Positions 17,783-26,893 are shown, counted from the first letter of the stretch. The stretch: 39,360 nt of DNA from JACDAE01 sp963717195 (GCA_963717195.1 CAVQVR010000016.1:1-39360), one strand, 5' to 3'. Program-made: numbers and translations. Notes: a model not told the origin generated them from the sequence alone.

Positions 17783-18196
17783 ATGACCCAACCAGAAGAG
17801 CCGCGCAAACTCCCCGATCTCAAAATGGAGCCAACCGAGTTAGAGGAACTGCGTAAACGATACGAAGAACTGATCGGCTTCGTGCCTCCCCGCATTCAGG
17901 CACGCACAGATCTACTCGCACGCCTGGACCCAGAGTTCTTAACGCTACAAGAAGAACTGCGTAGACGCGCAATGTATCCGGAATGCTTCGATGTAAAAAC
18001 GTCCCAACTGATGCTCTTCGGTATCCTACTCGCGCTGGTATCCGACGCGGCACACCTGCATGCACGAGCGGCCTACCGCGCCGGAGCCAGTTGGGAAGAA
18101 CTCAGCGCAGTAGTCAATCTCGCATTTCTCTTCAGAGGTCTTCCCGCCGCAAATCTAGGCGCACAGGTTTTACAAGATATTGCAAAAGCTGTATAA
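17783..18196 (+). CDS. Carboxymuconolactone decarboxylase/AhpD-like protein
   Basis: A 137-residue helical protein with the CMD family pattern: PEFLTLQEELRRRA, LMLFGILLALVSDAAHLHARAAYRAGASWEEL, and a final helix. In AhpD-type members a C-x-x-C pair near the ...H..H segment gives peroxidase activity. Here a Cys occurs only at YPECFDVKTSQ, so the redox pair is missing and a redox role is doubtful. The CMD family also contains true gamma-carboxymuconolactone decarboxylases. Start ATG 17783 follows AAAGGAAC. The gene sits inside the aromatic cluster, so an accessory or ring-cleavage-product role is plausible but unproven. Confidence 0.72.
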   Translation: MTQPEEPRKLPDLKMEPTELEELRKRYEELIGFVPPRIQARTDLLARLDPEFLTLQEELRRRAMYPECFDVKTSQLMLFGILLALVSDAAHLHARAAYRAGASWEELSAVVNLAFLFRGLPAANLGAQVLQDIAKAV

Positions 18197-18230
18197 TAAA
18201 CGAGTATGCTCAATGAAGAGAGGATGCATT

Positions 18231-19232
18231 ATGGCAGGCATACAAGAACCTATCCAGGATATCGCACACCTGGGTCATACCGAGATACTCACACCAAAAC
18301 CTGATGAAAGTTTGCGCTTCTTCCAGGACATTCTAGGAATGCATGAAGTTGCACGCCAGGGCCAGTCTGTCTATCTGAGAGCATGGGGAGATTACGATCA
18401 TTGCACTTTGAAACTCACGGAGGCAAAGCAAGCTGGCATGGGTCATGTCGGATGGCGTTCCGTCAGTCCACAGGCATTAGAACGTCGCGTACAGGCTCTT
18501 TCCACAAATGGGTACGGAAAAGGTTGGATCGAAGGTGACATAGGACATGGAGCCGCCTATCAGTTTACCGATCCCGATGGGCACGCGATGGAAGTCTACT
18601 ACAAATCAGTGAAGCACCTGGCACCAGAGGAACTACGTTCAAAACTCATCAATCAGCCACAAAAATATACAGCACACGGGGCGGGAGTGCGCAGAATCGA
18701 CCATGTCAATTTGATGTGCAACGATGTCACCCCAAACCGGAAATTTCTGCAAAACATCCTTGGCTTCAAGCTACGCGAACTTTTACAGCCAGAGGAAAAC
18801 GGCACTGAAGAAGGTGCATGGCTCAGCGTCACGCCATTAGTGCACGATATCGCCTATACCCGTGATTTCACTGGTAATCATGGACGGCTGCACCACCTCG
18901 CATACTGGTTAGACAGTCGCGAAGAGGTCTTGCGAACCGCCGATATTCTCACCGAGAATGATATTTTTATCGAGGCTGGTCCCGCAAAACATAACATCAC
19001 CCAGGCATTCTACCTGTACCTCTACGAACCAGGAGGCAACCGCATCGAAGTCTACTCCAATGGCTATCTCATCTTTGCACCCGACTGGGAACCCATCATC
19101 TGGAGAAAGGCTGCACGCGGTAGAGGAGTCTATTGGGGAGGAACCCTGCCCCAAAGTTTCCGGACGTATGGAACACCTATCATTGCTATTCCCACAGAAG
19201 ATAAAGTTCCTGTCGTTTTCGATCCCGCTTAG
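18231..19232 (+). CDS. Extradiol (catechol 2,3-) dioxygenase, two-domain VOC type
   Basis: A 333-residue protein with two vicinal-oxygen-chelate domains: N-terminal (HLGHTEILTPKPDESLRFF) and C-terminal (RIDHVNLMCND). The expected metal ligands are visible: His in RIDHVNLM, His in GRLHHLAYW, and Glu in GGNRIEVYS. This is the class I extradiol family (XylE/PheB/BphC), which opens catechols next to the two hydroxyls with Fe(II) and oxygen. ATG 18231 is chosen because AGAGAGG lies eight bases upstream; earlier in-frame starts have none. It stands directly behind the monooxygenase that would make its catechol and before the hydrolase that would take the cleaved product. Confidence 0.9.
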   Translation: MAGIQEPIQDIAHLGHTEILTPKPDESLRFFQDILGMHEVARQGQSVYLRAWGDYDHCTLKLTEAKQAGMGHVGWRSVSPQALERRVQALSTNGYGKGWIEGDIGHGAAYQFTDPDGHAMEVYYKSVKHLAPEELRSKLINQPQKYTAHGAGVRRIDHVNLMCNDVTPNRKFLQNILGFKLRELLQPEENGTEEGAWLSVTPLVHDIAYTRDFTGNHGRLHHLAYWLDSREEVLRTADILTENDIFIEAGPAKHNITQAFYLYLYEPGGNRIEVYSNGYLIFAPDWEPIIWRKAARGRGVYWGGTLPQSFRTYGTPIIAIPTEDKVPVVFDPA

Positions 19233-19257
19233 TGGGAACCAGAGAGAAAGAAATCAT

Positions 19258-20094
19258 ATGAGCATAGAACAAAAAACACCAGAAATCGGCAAGGCTATTC
19301 AGGCCGGCAGCGTAAAGACCAACTACCACGAAGCGGGTAGTGGCACACCGGTCATCTTAATTCACGGCTCAGGGCCGGGAGTTTCAGCATGGAGCAACTG
19401 GCATCTGGCAATTCCATACCTTGCCGAGCGCCTTCACGTCTTTGCCTACGACCAGATCGGCTTTGGATATACCGAACTACCCTCACAGCACACATATAGT
19501 TTAGAGCGCTGGACGGAGCACCTGTTTAGCTTCATGCAGGCAGTTGGCGTGGAGCGTGCCCATCTGATAGGAAATTCGATGGGAGCTGCCGTCGCCCTTG
19601 CTGCCGCCATCCAACACCCTGAACGCGTCAACAAACTGATATTGATGGGACCGATGGGCGTTCATTTCCCGATCAGCGAAGGACTCGCCACTGTCTGGGG
19701 ATATACCCCCGGAGCCGCCAATATGAAGCGACTGATTGATATCTTCGCATACGACCGCAAGCTGGTGACGGACGAGCTAGCGGAACAACGCTACCGGGCC
19801 AGCATCCGACCAGGAATGCAAGAGGCATTTTCCAGCATGTTCCCCGAGCCACGTCAGAACGGTGTGGATGCACTCGCGGCATATGAAGATCGCCTTGCCG
19901 ACGTACAGCATTCCACGCTTATGTTTCATGGACGCGAAGACCGCGTCATTCCACTGGTCGCCAGTCAGAAACTACTGAACATTCTGCCGAACGTTCAACT
20001 TCATGTCTTCAGCCACTGTGGGCACTGGACTATGATTGAGCACACAGCAACGTTCAACCGACTGACACGCGACTTTTTGATAGAAGGAGAATAG
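19258..20094 (+). CDS. Alpha/beta hydrolase, meta-cleavage product hydrolase type
   Basis: A 278-residue alpha/beta hydrolase with oxyanion segment IHGSGPGVSAWSNW, nucleophile motif GNSMGAAVAL, acid residue in GREDRVIP and the last His in CGHWTMIEH. The HGSGPGxxAWxNW block is the mark of the BphD/XylF/DmpD/MhpC group, which hydrolyses 2-hydroxy-6-oxo-dienoates made by extradiol cleavage. Position, 26 bases after the dioxygenase gene, supports this. A hydrolytic branch implies that the cleaved ring gives a ketone or carboxylic product rather than an aldehyde handled by a dehydrogenase. Start ATG 19258 follows AGAGAGAAAG. Confidence 0.9.
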   Translation: MSIEQKTPEIGKAIQAGSVKTNYHEAGSGTPVILIHGSGPGVSAWSNWHLAIPYLAERLHVFAYDQIGFGYTELPSQHTYSLERWTEHLFSFMQAVGVERAHLIGNSMGAAVALAAAIQHPERVNKLILMGPMGVHFPISEGLATVWGYTPGAANMKRLIDIFAYDRKLVTDELAEQRYRASIRPGMQEAFSSMFPEPRQNGVDALAAYEDRLADVQHSTLMFHGREDRVIPLVASQKLLNILPNVQLHVFSHCGHWTMIEHTATFNRLTRDFLIEGE

Positions 20095-20098
20095 AAAT

Positions 20099-20894
20099 TT
20101 GGAACCTTTAAGAGAAAGCAAAACAATTGCGCTGTCTCTGCACGAAGCCGAACAAAAGCAAGCGCCAATTGCTCCATTGAGTGAGACCTATCCATCGCTC
20201 ACACTTGAACAGGCATATGCTATTCAGAATGAGTGGCAAAAGATAAAAGCGCCGGGAGGTTCACACAGCCCCTGGCTAGTCGGACATAAAATTGGACTGA
20301 CCAGTCTTGCCATGCAACAACAGCTCGGCGTAGACCAGCCCGATTACGGCTTCCTGCTTGACACCATGGTCGTGCAAGCAGGAAGCACGCTTGCCCGTAG
20401 TTCTTTCATCGCACCACGTATTGAGCCGGAGATCGCTTTCTGGCTGGCTGAAGATGTGCAAGGGCCAGGAGTAACTGCTGAAGCGGTACTGGCTGCAACG
20501 CGTGGAGTGAGCGCTGCATTGGAACTGGTCGATAGCCGCATTGTGGGATGGCGTATCAAACTCGTCGATACGATTGCGGATAACGCTTCATCAGGCCCGA
20601 GTAATCGTCAGCGAGCAAGTGATTGCACCCGACCAACTTGACCTGGCTGCTGAAGGTGTAACGTTGTGGCGCGACAATGAAATCGCTGGTAAAGGGAATG
20701 GTGCTGCCGTCCTCGGCCATCCAGCGGAGGCGGTAGCATGGTTAGCAAACAAGCTGGCAGTGTTCGGAGTTGGACTCAAGGCCGGTCAACTGATCCTGCC
20801 AGGAGCCATGTGCGCATCTGCTACTGTCAGTACCGGGGAGACCTACCGTGCCGATTTCAGCCGCCTCGGCCCCGTATCGATCCATTTTACATAA
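20099..20894 (+). CDS. 2-hydroxypenta-2,4-dienoate (2-keto-4-pentenoate) hydratase, frameshifted
   Basis: MhpD/DmpE family. Family blocks include YAIQNEWQ, WLVGHKIGLTS, PDYGFLLDTM, EPEIAFWLAEDV, and GHPAEAVAWLANKLAVFG near the end. It adds water to the dienoate released by the preceding hydrolase. The first codon is TTG 20099 with AAGGAGA nine bases upstream, four bases past the hydrolase stop, an unusual but clear start. The frame breaks at 20594-20595, where one G of GG is extra; removing it joins NASS to ARVIVSEQV and gives about 264 residues, the usual length. The aldolase and acylating aldehyde dehydrogenase that normally follow are absent. Confidence 0.87.
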
Positions 20895-21130
20895 GAATAT
20901 GGATAGAGGCGCACGCAAGGTGCATTCGTTGAAACTAAATCACGTATCAAGATGCGCATCATGATAGGGGCCCGATTTTTTAACCTCGAAGTGCTGCTCA
21001 ATTTGTGATAAAGTAAAACAAGAAGAAGTAGTATTCTCGCCTGATGCGGATTGAAGCGAAACAGATGCGTATACCTCAGGGAGTTTTTCCAGAAGTGTGC
21101 GCATCCAACTATAAGAAGGAGGATGCTTCA

Positions 21131-21897
21131 TTGGAACTGACTCACGAACAAAAGCAAACATTATATGATCAAGGCTTCGTCAAACTACCAGGCATCGTAC
21201 CAAAGGAACTGGTTCACGACGCATTACGAGCAATCAATGCTTCTCTCGGCTCCGAAGGGATCGATCCAGCGCGACTGTCCACGTTCCGTTCGCAGTCGTA
21301 TTGTCCAGAAGTGACCACTACACCAGCGATAGTGCATCTCCTCAATGCGTCTCCATTATGGAGCATAGCCGAGTCCGCGATAGGGTCCGAGGCCATACAA
21401 TCGGTTCAGAATGGACAGATCGCGCTACGCTTTCCTGTGCTGGGTGAAGCTGCACACGCCAGTCCACACCTGGATGGGATGTATTCCCCAATAATGGCGT
21501 GCCTGCAGGGACAATCAAAAACTTTACGGCCCTCATCGGCGTCTTCTTGAGCGATATTCCGCACGACTATATGGGCAATCTCGCCGTCTGGCCGGGAACC
21601 CACAGATTGTACGAGAACTACTTCAGAAAACATGGCCCGCAAAGCCTGCTCAATGGTCTGCCACCGATTGAACTTCCTCAACCGCAGCAGATCACTGCGC
21701 AGGCAGGCGATGCCGTCCTCTGCCATTATCAGTTGGCTCACGGGATCACGGGGAATTCGTCGCCCTTTATGCGTTATGGCATCTTCTTCCGCCTCATACA
21801 CAAAAATCACGATGCCTGGCAGTGGGATTGCATGACCGACATCTGGCGCGAATGGGCTGGAATGCAGCAGATTGCTATAACATCTACAAATGCGTAA
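21131..21897 (+). CDS. Phytanoyl-CoA dioxygenase (PhyH) family protein, frameshifted
   Basis: This family of Fe(II)/2-oxoglutarate oxygenases hydroxylates diverse small molecules. The metal triad is visible: H-x-D in SPHLDGM and the distal His in YQLAHGITGNSS, with the 2-oxoglutarate Arg in MRYGIFFR. WPGTHR before it is a common family block. The start chosen is TTG 21131, eight bases after AAGGAGG, giving MELTHEQKQTLYDQGFV, the normal PhyH opening. The frame breaks in the CCCC run 21486-21489, where one C appears to be missing (SPNNGVPAGTI is restored). It is 236 bases after the hydratase and may have its own promoter; a role in the catabolic cluster is unproven. Confidence 0.83.
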
Positions 21898-21950
21898 TTC
21901 AGATTAAAAAACAAGGAATCATACATAGCTTCCCCCAAACACGTTATTTT

Positions 21951-22793
21951 TCATAATGAAGAGATAAAGCGCTGCGACAGAGAGGATGTAGATCTCTCCA
22001 GCGCACTCTCCCTTAATGGAAGAGAGACTGATCCATGTTGAGCACGTCTATGCCATGTACATGCATCCTGGGAATAGGTATCTGACGCAGGAATAAAGCA
22101 CTCGATTGCTCTCTCATGTAACCATTGGGAGAAAAAAGTCTCCTGGTGAACAGTCAAAAAGGCTTCTCGAACTCTCTGCTTAAGTGCGGCATCCATCTGA
22201 GCGGCAACCACAACGAGTGGAAGCGTTACATGGCAGCCGCTCCCAAGTATGCGTAAGTTGGTAGCCATACATGGGCTATTATGCAGAACCATATCGAACA
22301 TGCGAGCATCAATAGAAGTTGCATCGGCCTTCCCATCCAGAACGTAACGCAGCGCCTGAGCAGGAGAAGATGTTTCTATCGTCTTGCCAAAACTCAAACT
22401 CGGCACGCCATGCTGGTAGAGAAAATCGTCTTCTACATGAGATGTTCCCCCATGATACGCCCACACACATCCTTCTAAATCGTCAGGCACGTGCAAATGA
22501 CTCTCACAGCGAACTACGATATCGAAAAAGGAAGAGAATATATCATATCCATTGGTGACAGGAACCGCGATGAGTTCGACAGGACAGGGATGCTGTTCTA
22601 ACAATTGAAAATAGGAAAGAACATCTATAAAACTGGCATCGGCGGCTCCCAAAGCAAAATCGTCCAGCATACCCTCATGTAAGAGAATTGCGGGAACACC
22701 TGCACAGCGTTCCACATACTCGGTCATATAAAGAGAAAATTTGTACCATGCAGAGGTAAGGAACGTCGTGAAAATGAGCGTTGAGTCTGCCAT
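21951..22793 (-). CDS. PhnD-like phosphonate/phosphite substrate-binding protein, orphan
   Basis: A 280-residue protein of the PF12974 periplasmic-binding type. Recognisable pieces are GMLDDFALGAADASFIDVLSYF, DIVVRCESHLHVPDDLEGC and IETSSPAQALRYVLDGKADATSIDARMFD, the two-lobe pattern of PhnD/PtxB proteins. It has no signal peptide, and no ABC permease or ATPase lies beside it. It could therefore be a cytoplasmic ligand sensor or a domain reused outside transport. The start is clear: GGGAGGAG seven bases before ATG 22793. It converges with the PhyH gene. Confidence 0.72.
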   Translation of the reverse strand: MADSTLIFTTFLTSAWYKFSLYMTEYVERCAGVPAILLHEGMLDDFALGAADASFIDVLSYFQLLEQHPCPVELIAVPVTNGYDIFSSFFDIVVRCESHLHVPDDLEGCVWAYHGGTSHVEDDFLYQHGVPSLSFGKTIETSSPAQALRYVLDGKADATSIDARMFDMVLHNSPCMATNLRILGSGCHVTLPLVVVAAQMDAALKQRVREAFLTVHQETFFSQWLHERAIECFIPASDTYSQDACTWHRRAQHGSVSLPLRESALERSTSSLSQRFISSL

Positions 22794-22969
22794 CTGTGTC
22801 TCCTCCCGATGAGCAACCAGAACGTATCGTTCTCTAATGTATCAAACACCGTGTGCAATGCAGCATAAAGAAAAGGCTGTTCCACCCCTCAATTTAAGCG
22901 CAAAGGCATGGACTAAACAAAACAACAAACGTTAGCATACAGAGAAAAACGAGGGATGGAGGAGAAAAA

Positions 22970-23152
22970 TTAGCAACAACAGAGACACATATAATGGTAG
23001 TGACAATTCTGGCGGAGGTAATAGACCAGCATAACAAGGAGTGGCTCCCAGGGAGACCATTTTTGTGCAGAGCGAGTTCTTCGCAAAATGCCTGCTTGTA
23101 CCCATCGTGGGAATGTATTTCCTGAGGGCGACTGCTGACGGTTATGCTTCAT
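22970..23152 (-). CDS. Small basic protein with Cys-rich C-terminus (60 aa), unverified
   Basis: From ATG 23152 (GGAAGAG upstream) the frame gives a basic N-terminus (MKHNRQQ..., many Arg/Trp), a hydrophobic stretch WEPLLVMLVYYL and an end NCHYHYMCLCCC. The C-x-C-C-C tail with neighbouring His could bind metal or be lipid-modified, but no family is recognised. Existence rests only on the start signal and the unusual tail. Confidence 0.3.
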   Translation of the reverse strand: MKHNRQQSPSGNTFPRWVQAGILRRTRSAQKWSPWEPLLVMLVYYLRQNCHYHYMCLCCC

Positions 23153-23320
23153 CTCAAATCTCTTCCGGTTATTGTATACTAAATTGATCAACTATGTTAA
23201 GTATAGATGGGAAGAGTTTCTTTGTCAAGGTGTGGAGCGCTTTTCTGATAGAGAACCTCAAAGTCAATTTTTAGCGGATATGCTATACTGTTGGCAGCAA
23301 CGAGCAGGAGATAATCAATT

Positions 23321-23608
23321 ATGCCAAAGATGACAAGCAAAAAAGACCTGGTGGAATATTTCGCGGAAAAAAGCCAGAGAAGTGCAAGTGAAGGTGGAAC
23401 CTATTTCGAGACCGTTAACGAGATGCTCATTCTTCTCGATGAAACAGACAACATTGCAGAGATAAAATCGTTTGTGCGCAATTTGCATAGAGAAACGTTG
23501 AAGGAGATACAACGTACTGAAAGTGTCGAGGCACGAATTGATCTACGCAAGCAGCTAGGGGTCTATGACGATTGTTTGACACAGTTACGCACCATTCCAA
23601 TGCAATAG
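23321..23608 (+). CDS. Small helical hypothetical protein (95 aa)
   Basis: ATG 23321 is preceded by CAGGAGA at a good distance. The protein is charged and almost wholly helical (DLVEYFAEKSQRSASEGG, LRKQLGVYDDCLTQLRTI). No family was recognised. It is transcribed away from its reverse-strand neighbours on both sides. It is probably real on account of start signal and codon pattern. Confidence 0.6.
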   Translation: MPKMTSKKDLVEYFAEKSQRSASEGGTYFETVNEMLILLDETDNIAEIKSFVRNLHRETLKEIQRTESVEARIDLRKQLGVYDDCLTQLRTIPMQ

Positions 23609-23684
23609 TGATATTCACTTTATTGAAGTTTAGGCAAAGGCAGGTATCCACATGGAACACCCACCTTTTGCGTTCACTGTGCTC

Positions 23685-24017
23685 TTACTGTTGACTTGTT
23701 TGATTCTCAGTTCGCTTGTTGGATGCAACTTGCATCCAGTCGAGACTATAGGTTGGGGTGGCATACCCGAGAAAGTTGCCCATGTCGAGCATGAGTTTTA
23801 ACTCACTGGTTTCCAGATCCGGTGCCATAGCTGTCACAAATCGGTGGCCATCGCTTGCTTCCACCAGGGCCCAGCACACGACCGGCTCGGTAGTGTATCC
23901 AGGTTCGCCCCGGCCTGGCTCTTCTTTCGTGCCCCAGACGGCTCCCCAGCCTGGCAGCGCAGGCATAATCTGCAAAATGGTGAGTTCCTTTGCTTCGCGT
24001 TCTTCGATCGGTTCCAT
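23685..24017 (-). CDS. Hypothetical protein (110 aa)
   Basis: ATG 24017 is favoured over the longer frame because AGGTGG lies just upstream and because upstream codons belong to the neighbouring gene in another frame. The protein has ITILQ-like strands, GWGAVWGTKEEPGRGEPGYT and a strand VVCWALVEASDGHRFVTAMAP. This suggests a small alpha/beta or beta domain. No family was recognised. It may form a unit with the small gene upstream (24094-24334). Confidence 0.5.
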   Translation of the reverse strand: MEPIEEREAKELTILQIMPALPGWGAVWGTKEEPGRGEPGYTTEPVVCWALVEASDGHRFVTAMAPDLETSELKLMLDMGNFLGYATPTYSLDWMQVASNKRTENQTSQQ

Positions 24018-24093
24018 GCTTTCCACCTTTCTTTTATGGTCTAGCTTTTCGTGACCCCTTAAATAGGTTGCCAACTCTTTCTCTGTGAATATC

Positions 24094-24334
24094 TCACGGA
24101 AGCTGAGAGCGGTAGCCCTCCAGAAAAGCTCTCTCGCAGACACCTGCGCGTTCATGGGCAGCGACCACGCTCATGTGCTGGTTGGATTTAAAGAGAGAGA
24201 CATGTGCAAAATCGGCTGCCAGGATCGTGAGGGCCTCATCATTCACGACACGCTGCTGTTTGGTGATGCCATTGCTTCATCTGCTGGCCTCGCACATAGG
24301 CTTCCTGCTGGATTTGTTCCATGGTTTCTGGCAT
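24094..24334 (-). pseudogene. Small hypothetical gene with one frame change
   Basis: ATG 24334 (AAAAGGTG upstream) reads METMEQIQQEAY-like helical sequence, then stops at a TGA about 31 codons later. Another frame carries on with NDEALTILAADFAHVSLFKS and AHERAGVCERAFLEGYRSQLP to 24094. Joined, it is about 79 residues and helical. No family was recognised. A single base change near 24240 would make it intact. Confidence 0.4.
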
Positions 24335-24521
24335 GATGCACACCTTTTGAACACACTTCAAAAAGAGGACTATCCTCTTCTCAGTTCCATCGCAGAGCAT
24401 TTTACATCGGCTTCCATCGCTTCGTCAACTTGATAGCCAGGACGGTGACTCTTAATGACACAATAATGCAGGTAGAGAAAATCAAATCTAACCTCCTCTA
24501 CCCACATTATAGAAAACTGCC

Positions 24522-26891
24522 CTATTCCAGACACTCAGCTATCAATTGTGCCAGATGCAACACACGCATACGCCTTCCACGTACATCGACACCGCCGCGC
24601 AAATGCATCAGGCAACCGGGATTATCGGCAACGAGAATAGTTGCGCCCGTACTCTCAGCATTGCTCAGCTTCTTATCAAGCACCTTCGCCGCAACATCGC
24701 CATGCTCTATGGAGAAAGAACCACCAAAGCCACAGCAGACATCCGACTGCGGCATCTCGTGCAACTCTAATTTCAACACATCCTGTATCACACGACGGGC
24801 CTCAGAACGTAGACCCAGGCTGTTGCACGATTGGCAGGAATCGTGATAGGTGACTACCATATCTGGCTTCGCGCTTTGACGAACGGGTAGAGATACGTCG
24901 CTATTCAAGACAACGCGATCCATAAAGCTGGTGAAATCTATCGTCTTCTCGGCCAAAGCACGAGCACGGCGCAACCAGCCCGCATAATGCAGATCCTCAA
25001 ACAGGCGAATGTAATCCTGCACAACGGTCACGACGCAACTGGTGGAGGCACTGAGAATATAATCGGCATGATTCTCGTCCAGGGCGTTTTCAAGGGCCAC
25101 AATGGTCTGTTTCGCCATTACCAGGCCACCACGTCTATCGCCCGAGTTGAGCGATGGCAGGCCACAACAGTTCTGGGCCCTTGGAAAAACAACCTGCACT
25201 CCCACCGCTTCTAGCACCTTGATCACAGCCTCGCCCATCTCAGGATAAAGTCGATCCGTCATACAGCCAGCAAAGTAGCATACCTTCAGATCAAGACCCT
25301 TTGCCCGCGTTTGGCTATAAGATGGCTTTTTCGCGTCTACTCTATCACGCAATGGCCTGAGCGCAAATGCTGGCAGACTACGCCAGCTTGCCAGTTTTGC
25401 TACCGACTGTATAAAGGGTAGACGTGCCAGTGGACCGAAGTTACGCGTCCGCATGTAGTGGCTACCAAGGGTGATTGGAAGTTGCCCCACACTGGCGAGA
25501 CGGGTGAAAAAGCCAAAGAGACGTGGATGTGCCATCAGAGCGAAGACCACTTTTTTGATCGGATTCAGCCCCTTCGCCTCCACCGTACGATTGCGTACGT
25601 CGAGGATCAGGCTAGGCAATGGGATCTCGACGGGGCAGACGGTTTCACAGGCATTGCAACTCATACACAGGCTTTGCGGTCCCGCACCAGCATCAATGCC
25701 ATGATGGAAGGGAGTAACCACCAGACCGATTGCGCCACTGTAAATGTAGCCGAAGGCATGTCCACCCACCTCCTGATAGGGAGGGCAGATATTGGCGCAT
25801 GCTGCACAGCGAATACAACGAAGAGCATCTTTAAAATGTGGATCGGCACGCATCTCGCTGCGACCATTGTCAAGGAGAACGATATGCATTTCCTTCTCAG
25901 GCGTCGCCGGACCCGTGATAAATGTCGTATAGCTGGTAATTGGTTGGGCAGTCGCGCTACGGGCCAGAAGACGGACCTGCGTTATCGCGTCCTCAAAGGT
26001 TGCGACCAGCTTTTCATATCCCACCATCACTACATGCACAGGAGGCAGCGATGTAACCAGGCGACCGTTTCCTTCATTCGTCATCATCATCACAGTGCCG
26101 CCCTCAGCAATCAGGGCATTGGCACCACTGATACCCATTCCGGCGCTCAGAAACGATTTACGGTGCTCAACGCGAATGACCCCCACCTGCTCGGCAATAT
26201 TTTCACGCGAAATCTCACGTCCGGTTGCCTCAGAGAGGATTGCGCCCACCTGTTGTCGCGTTTTGTGTATAATAGGCATCACCATATGCGAAGGACGCTC
26301 ATGATCGAGCTGAGCGACCCATTCGCCCAGATCCGTCTCGACAGGTTTGATAGCGCGAGCTTCCAGATAAGCGTTGAGTTCGGTCTCCTCGCTCACCATG
26401 GTTTTCGATTTGACAACCAGATCGATCCCTTTACGACGACAGAGTTCATAAATATAGCGGTTCGCATCTTCTGCCGTTCGCGCTTCGTAAATAATGGCTC
26501 CAGCTGCTTCGGCGTTGGCTTTAAATTGAGCGATTAACTCGGGCTGCCGTGCAATAGCATCGTCTTTGGCATCCCGTAGCATTGAGCGTAGATTGACAAA
26601 ACTGTAGTTAGGGCCATAGCCAGCCTCTTCGGCGGCAAAAACGTTGTTACGCGATTGACGCCAACCGGGAGCAAAACGTCCCAGTGCTCGCTGCAAATTT
26701 TTGTCATCGAGTGCTCGTTTCAGACGAACATCGAATGGCTGATCTTCATGCGTAGGACTGGTCGCCTCTTTCAAAGGCAATTGCTGAACAGAAGCGGAAT
26801 GCATCAGAGCATCCTGTGCTGGCATCACATCGCCAACATGCTGCACCTCCGACTGCCGTTGTGGAGATGGTGCATTATCTTGTAGAGTCAT
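24522..26891 (-). CDS. lutB: LutB/LutA fusion: LUD-domain iron-sulfur protein fused to CCG-domain oxidoreductase subunit
   Basis: The protein combines two subunits of the lactate utilisation complex. The N-terminal half is LutB-like: LUD domain, then two 4Fe-4S motifs CIRCAACANICP and CMSCNACETVCP. The C-terminal half is LutA-like, with CCG-type cysteine-rich repeats (CYFAGCM ... NCCGLPS; DSCQSCNSLG ... VCCGFGGSF). The complex oxidises L-lactate at the membrane, passing electrons to quinone. About 790 residues, versus two separate proteins of about 470 and 240 in Bacillus. ATG 26891 is preferred, with GAGAGG upstream; the lutC stop is two bases before it, so translation is coupled. Confidence 0.87.
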   Translation of the reverse strand: MTLQDNAPSPQRQSEVQHVGDVMPAQDALMHSASVQQLPLKEATSPTHEDQPFDVRLKRALDDKNLQRALGRFAPGWRQSRNNVFAAEEAGYGPNYSFVNLRSMLRDAKDDAIARQPELIAQFKANAEAAGAIIYEARTAEDANRYIYELCRRKGIDLVVKSKTMVSEETELNAYLEARAIKPVETDLGEWVAQLDHERPSHMVMPIIHKTRQQVGAILSEATGREISRENIAEQVGVIRVEHRKSFLSAGMGISGANALIAEGGTVMMMTNEGNGRLVTSLPPVHVVMVGYEKLVATFEDAITQVRLLARSATAQPITSYTTFITGPATPEKEMHIVLLDNGRSEMRADPHFKDALRCIRCAACANICPPYQEVGGHAFGYIYSGAIGLVVTPFHHGIDAGAGPQSLCMSCNACETVCPVEIPLPSLILDVRNRTVEAKGLNPIKKVVFALMAHPRLFGFFTRLASVGQLPITLGSHYMRTRNFGPLARLPFIQSVAKLASWRSLPAFALRPLRDRVDAKKPSYSQTRAKGLDLKVCYFAGCMTDRLYPEMGEAVIKVLEAVGVQVVFPRAQNCCGLPSLNSGDRRGGLVMAKQTIVALENALDENHADYILSASTSCVVTVVQDYIRLFEDLHYAGWLRRARALAEKTIDFTSFMDRVVLNSDVSLPVRQSAKPDMVVTYHDSCQSCNSLGLRSEARRVIQDVLKLELHEMPQSDVCCGFGGSFSIEHGDVAAKVLDKKLSNAESTGATILVADNPGCLMHLRGGVDVRGRRMRVLHLAQLIAECLE

Positions 26892-26893
26892 TC

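Noticed and set aside
23175..23205. TATACT..AGTATA inverted repeat near the small Cys-rich gene
   Set aside because: Arms are short with a mismatch and overlap ordinary AT-rich promoter sequence; not distinctive enough.
25458..26537. Long forward frame (359 codons) opposite the LutB/LutA fusion
   Set aside because: It is the antisense shadow of a strongly conserved gene, rich in His, Thr and Arg, with no start signal or family.
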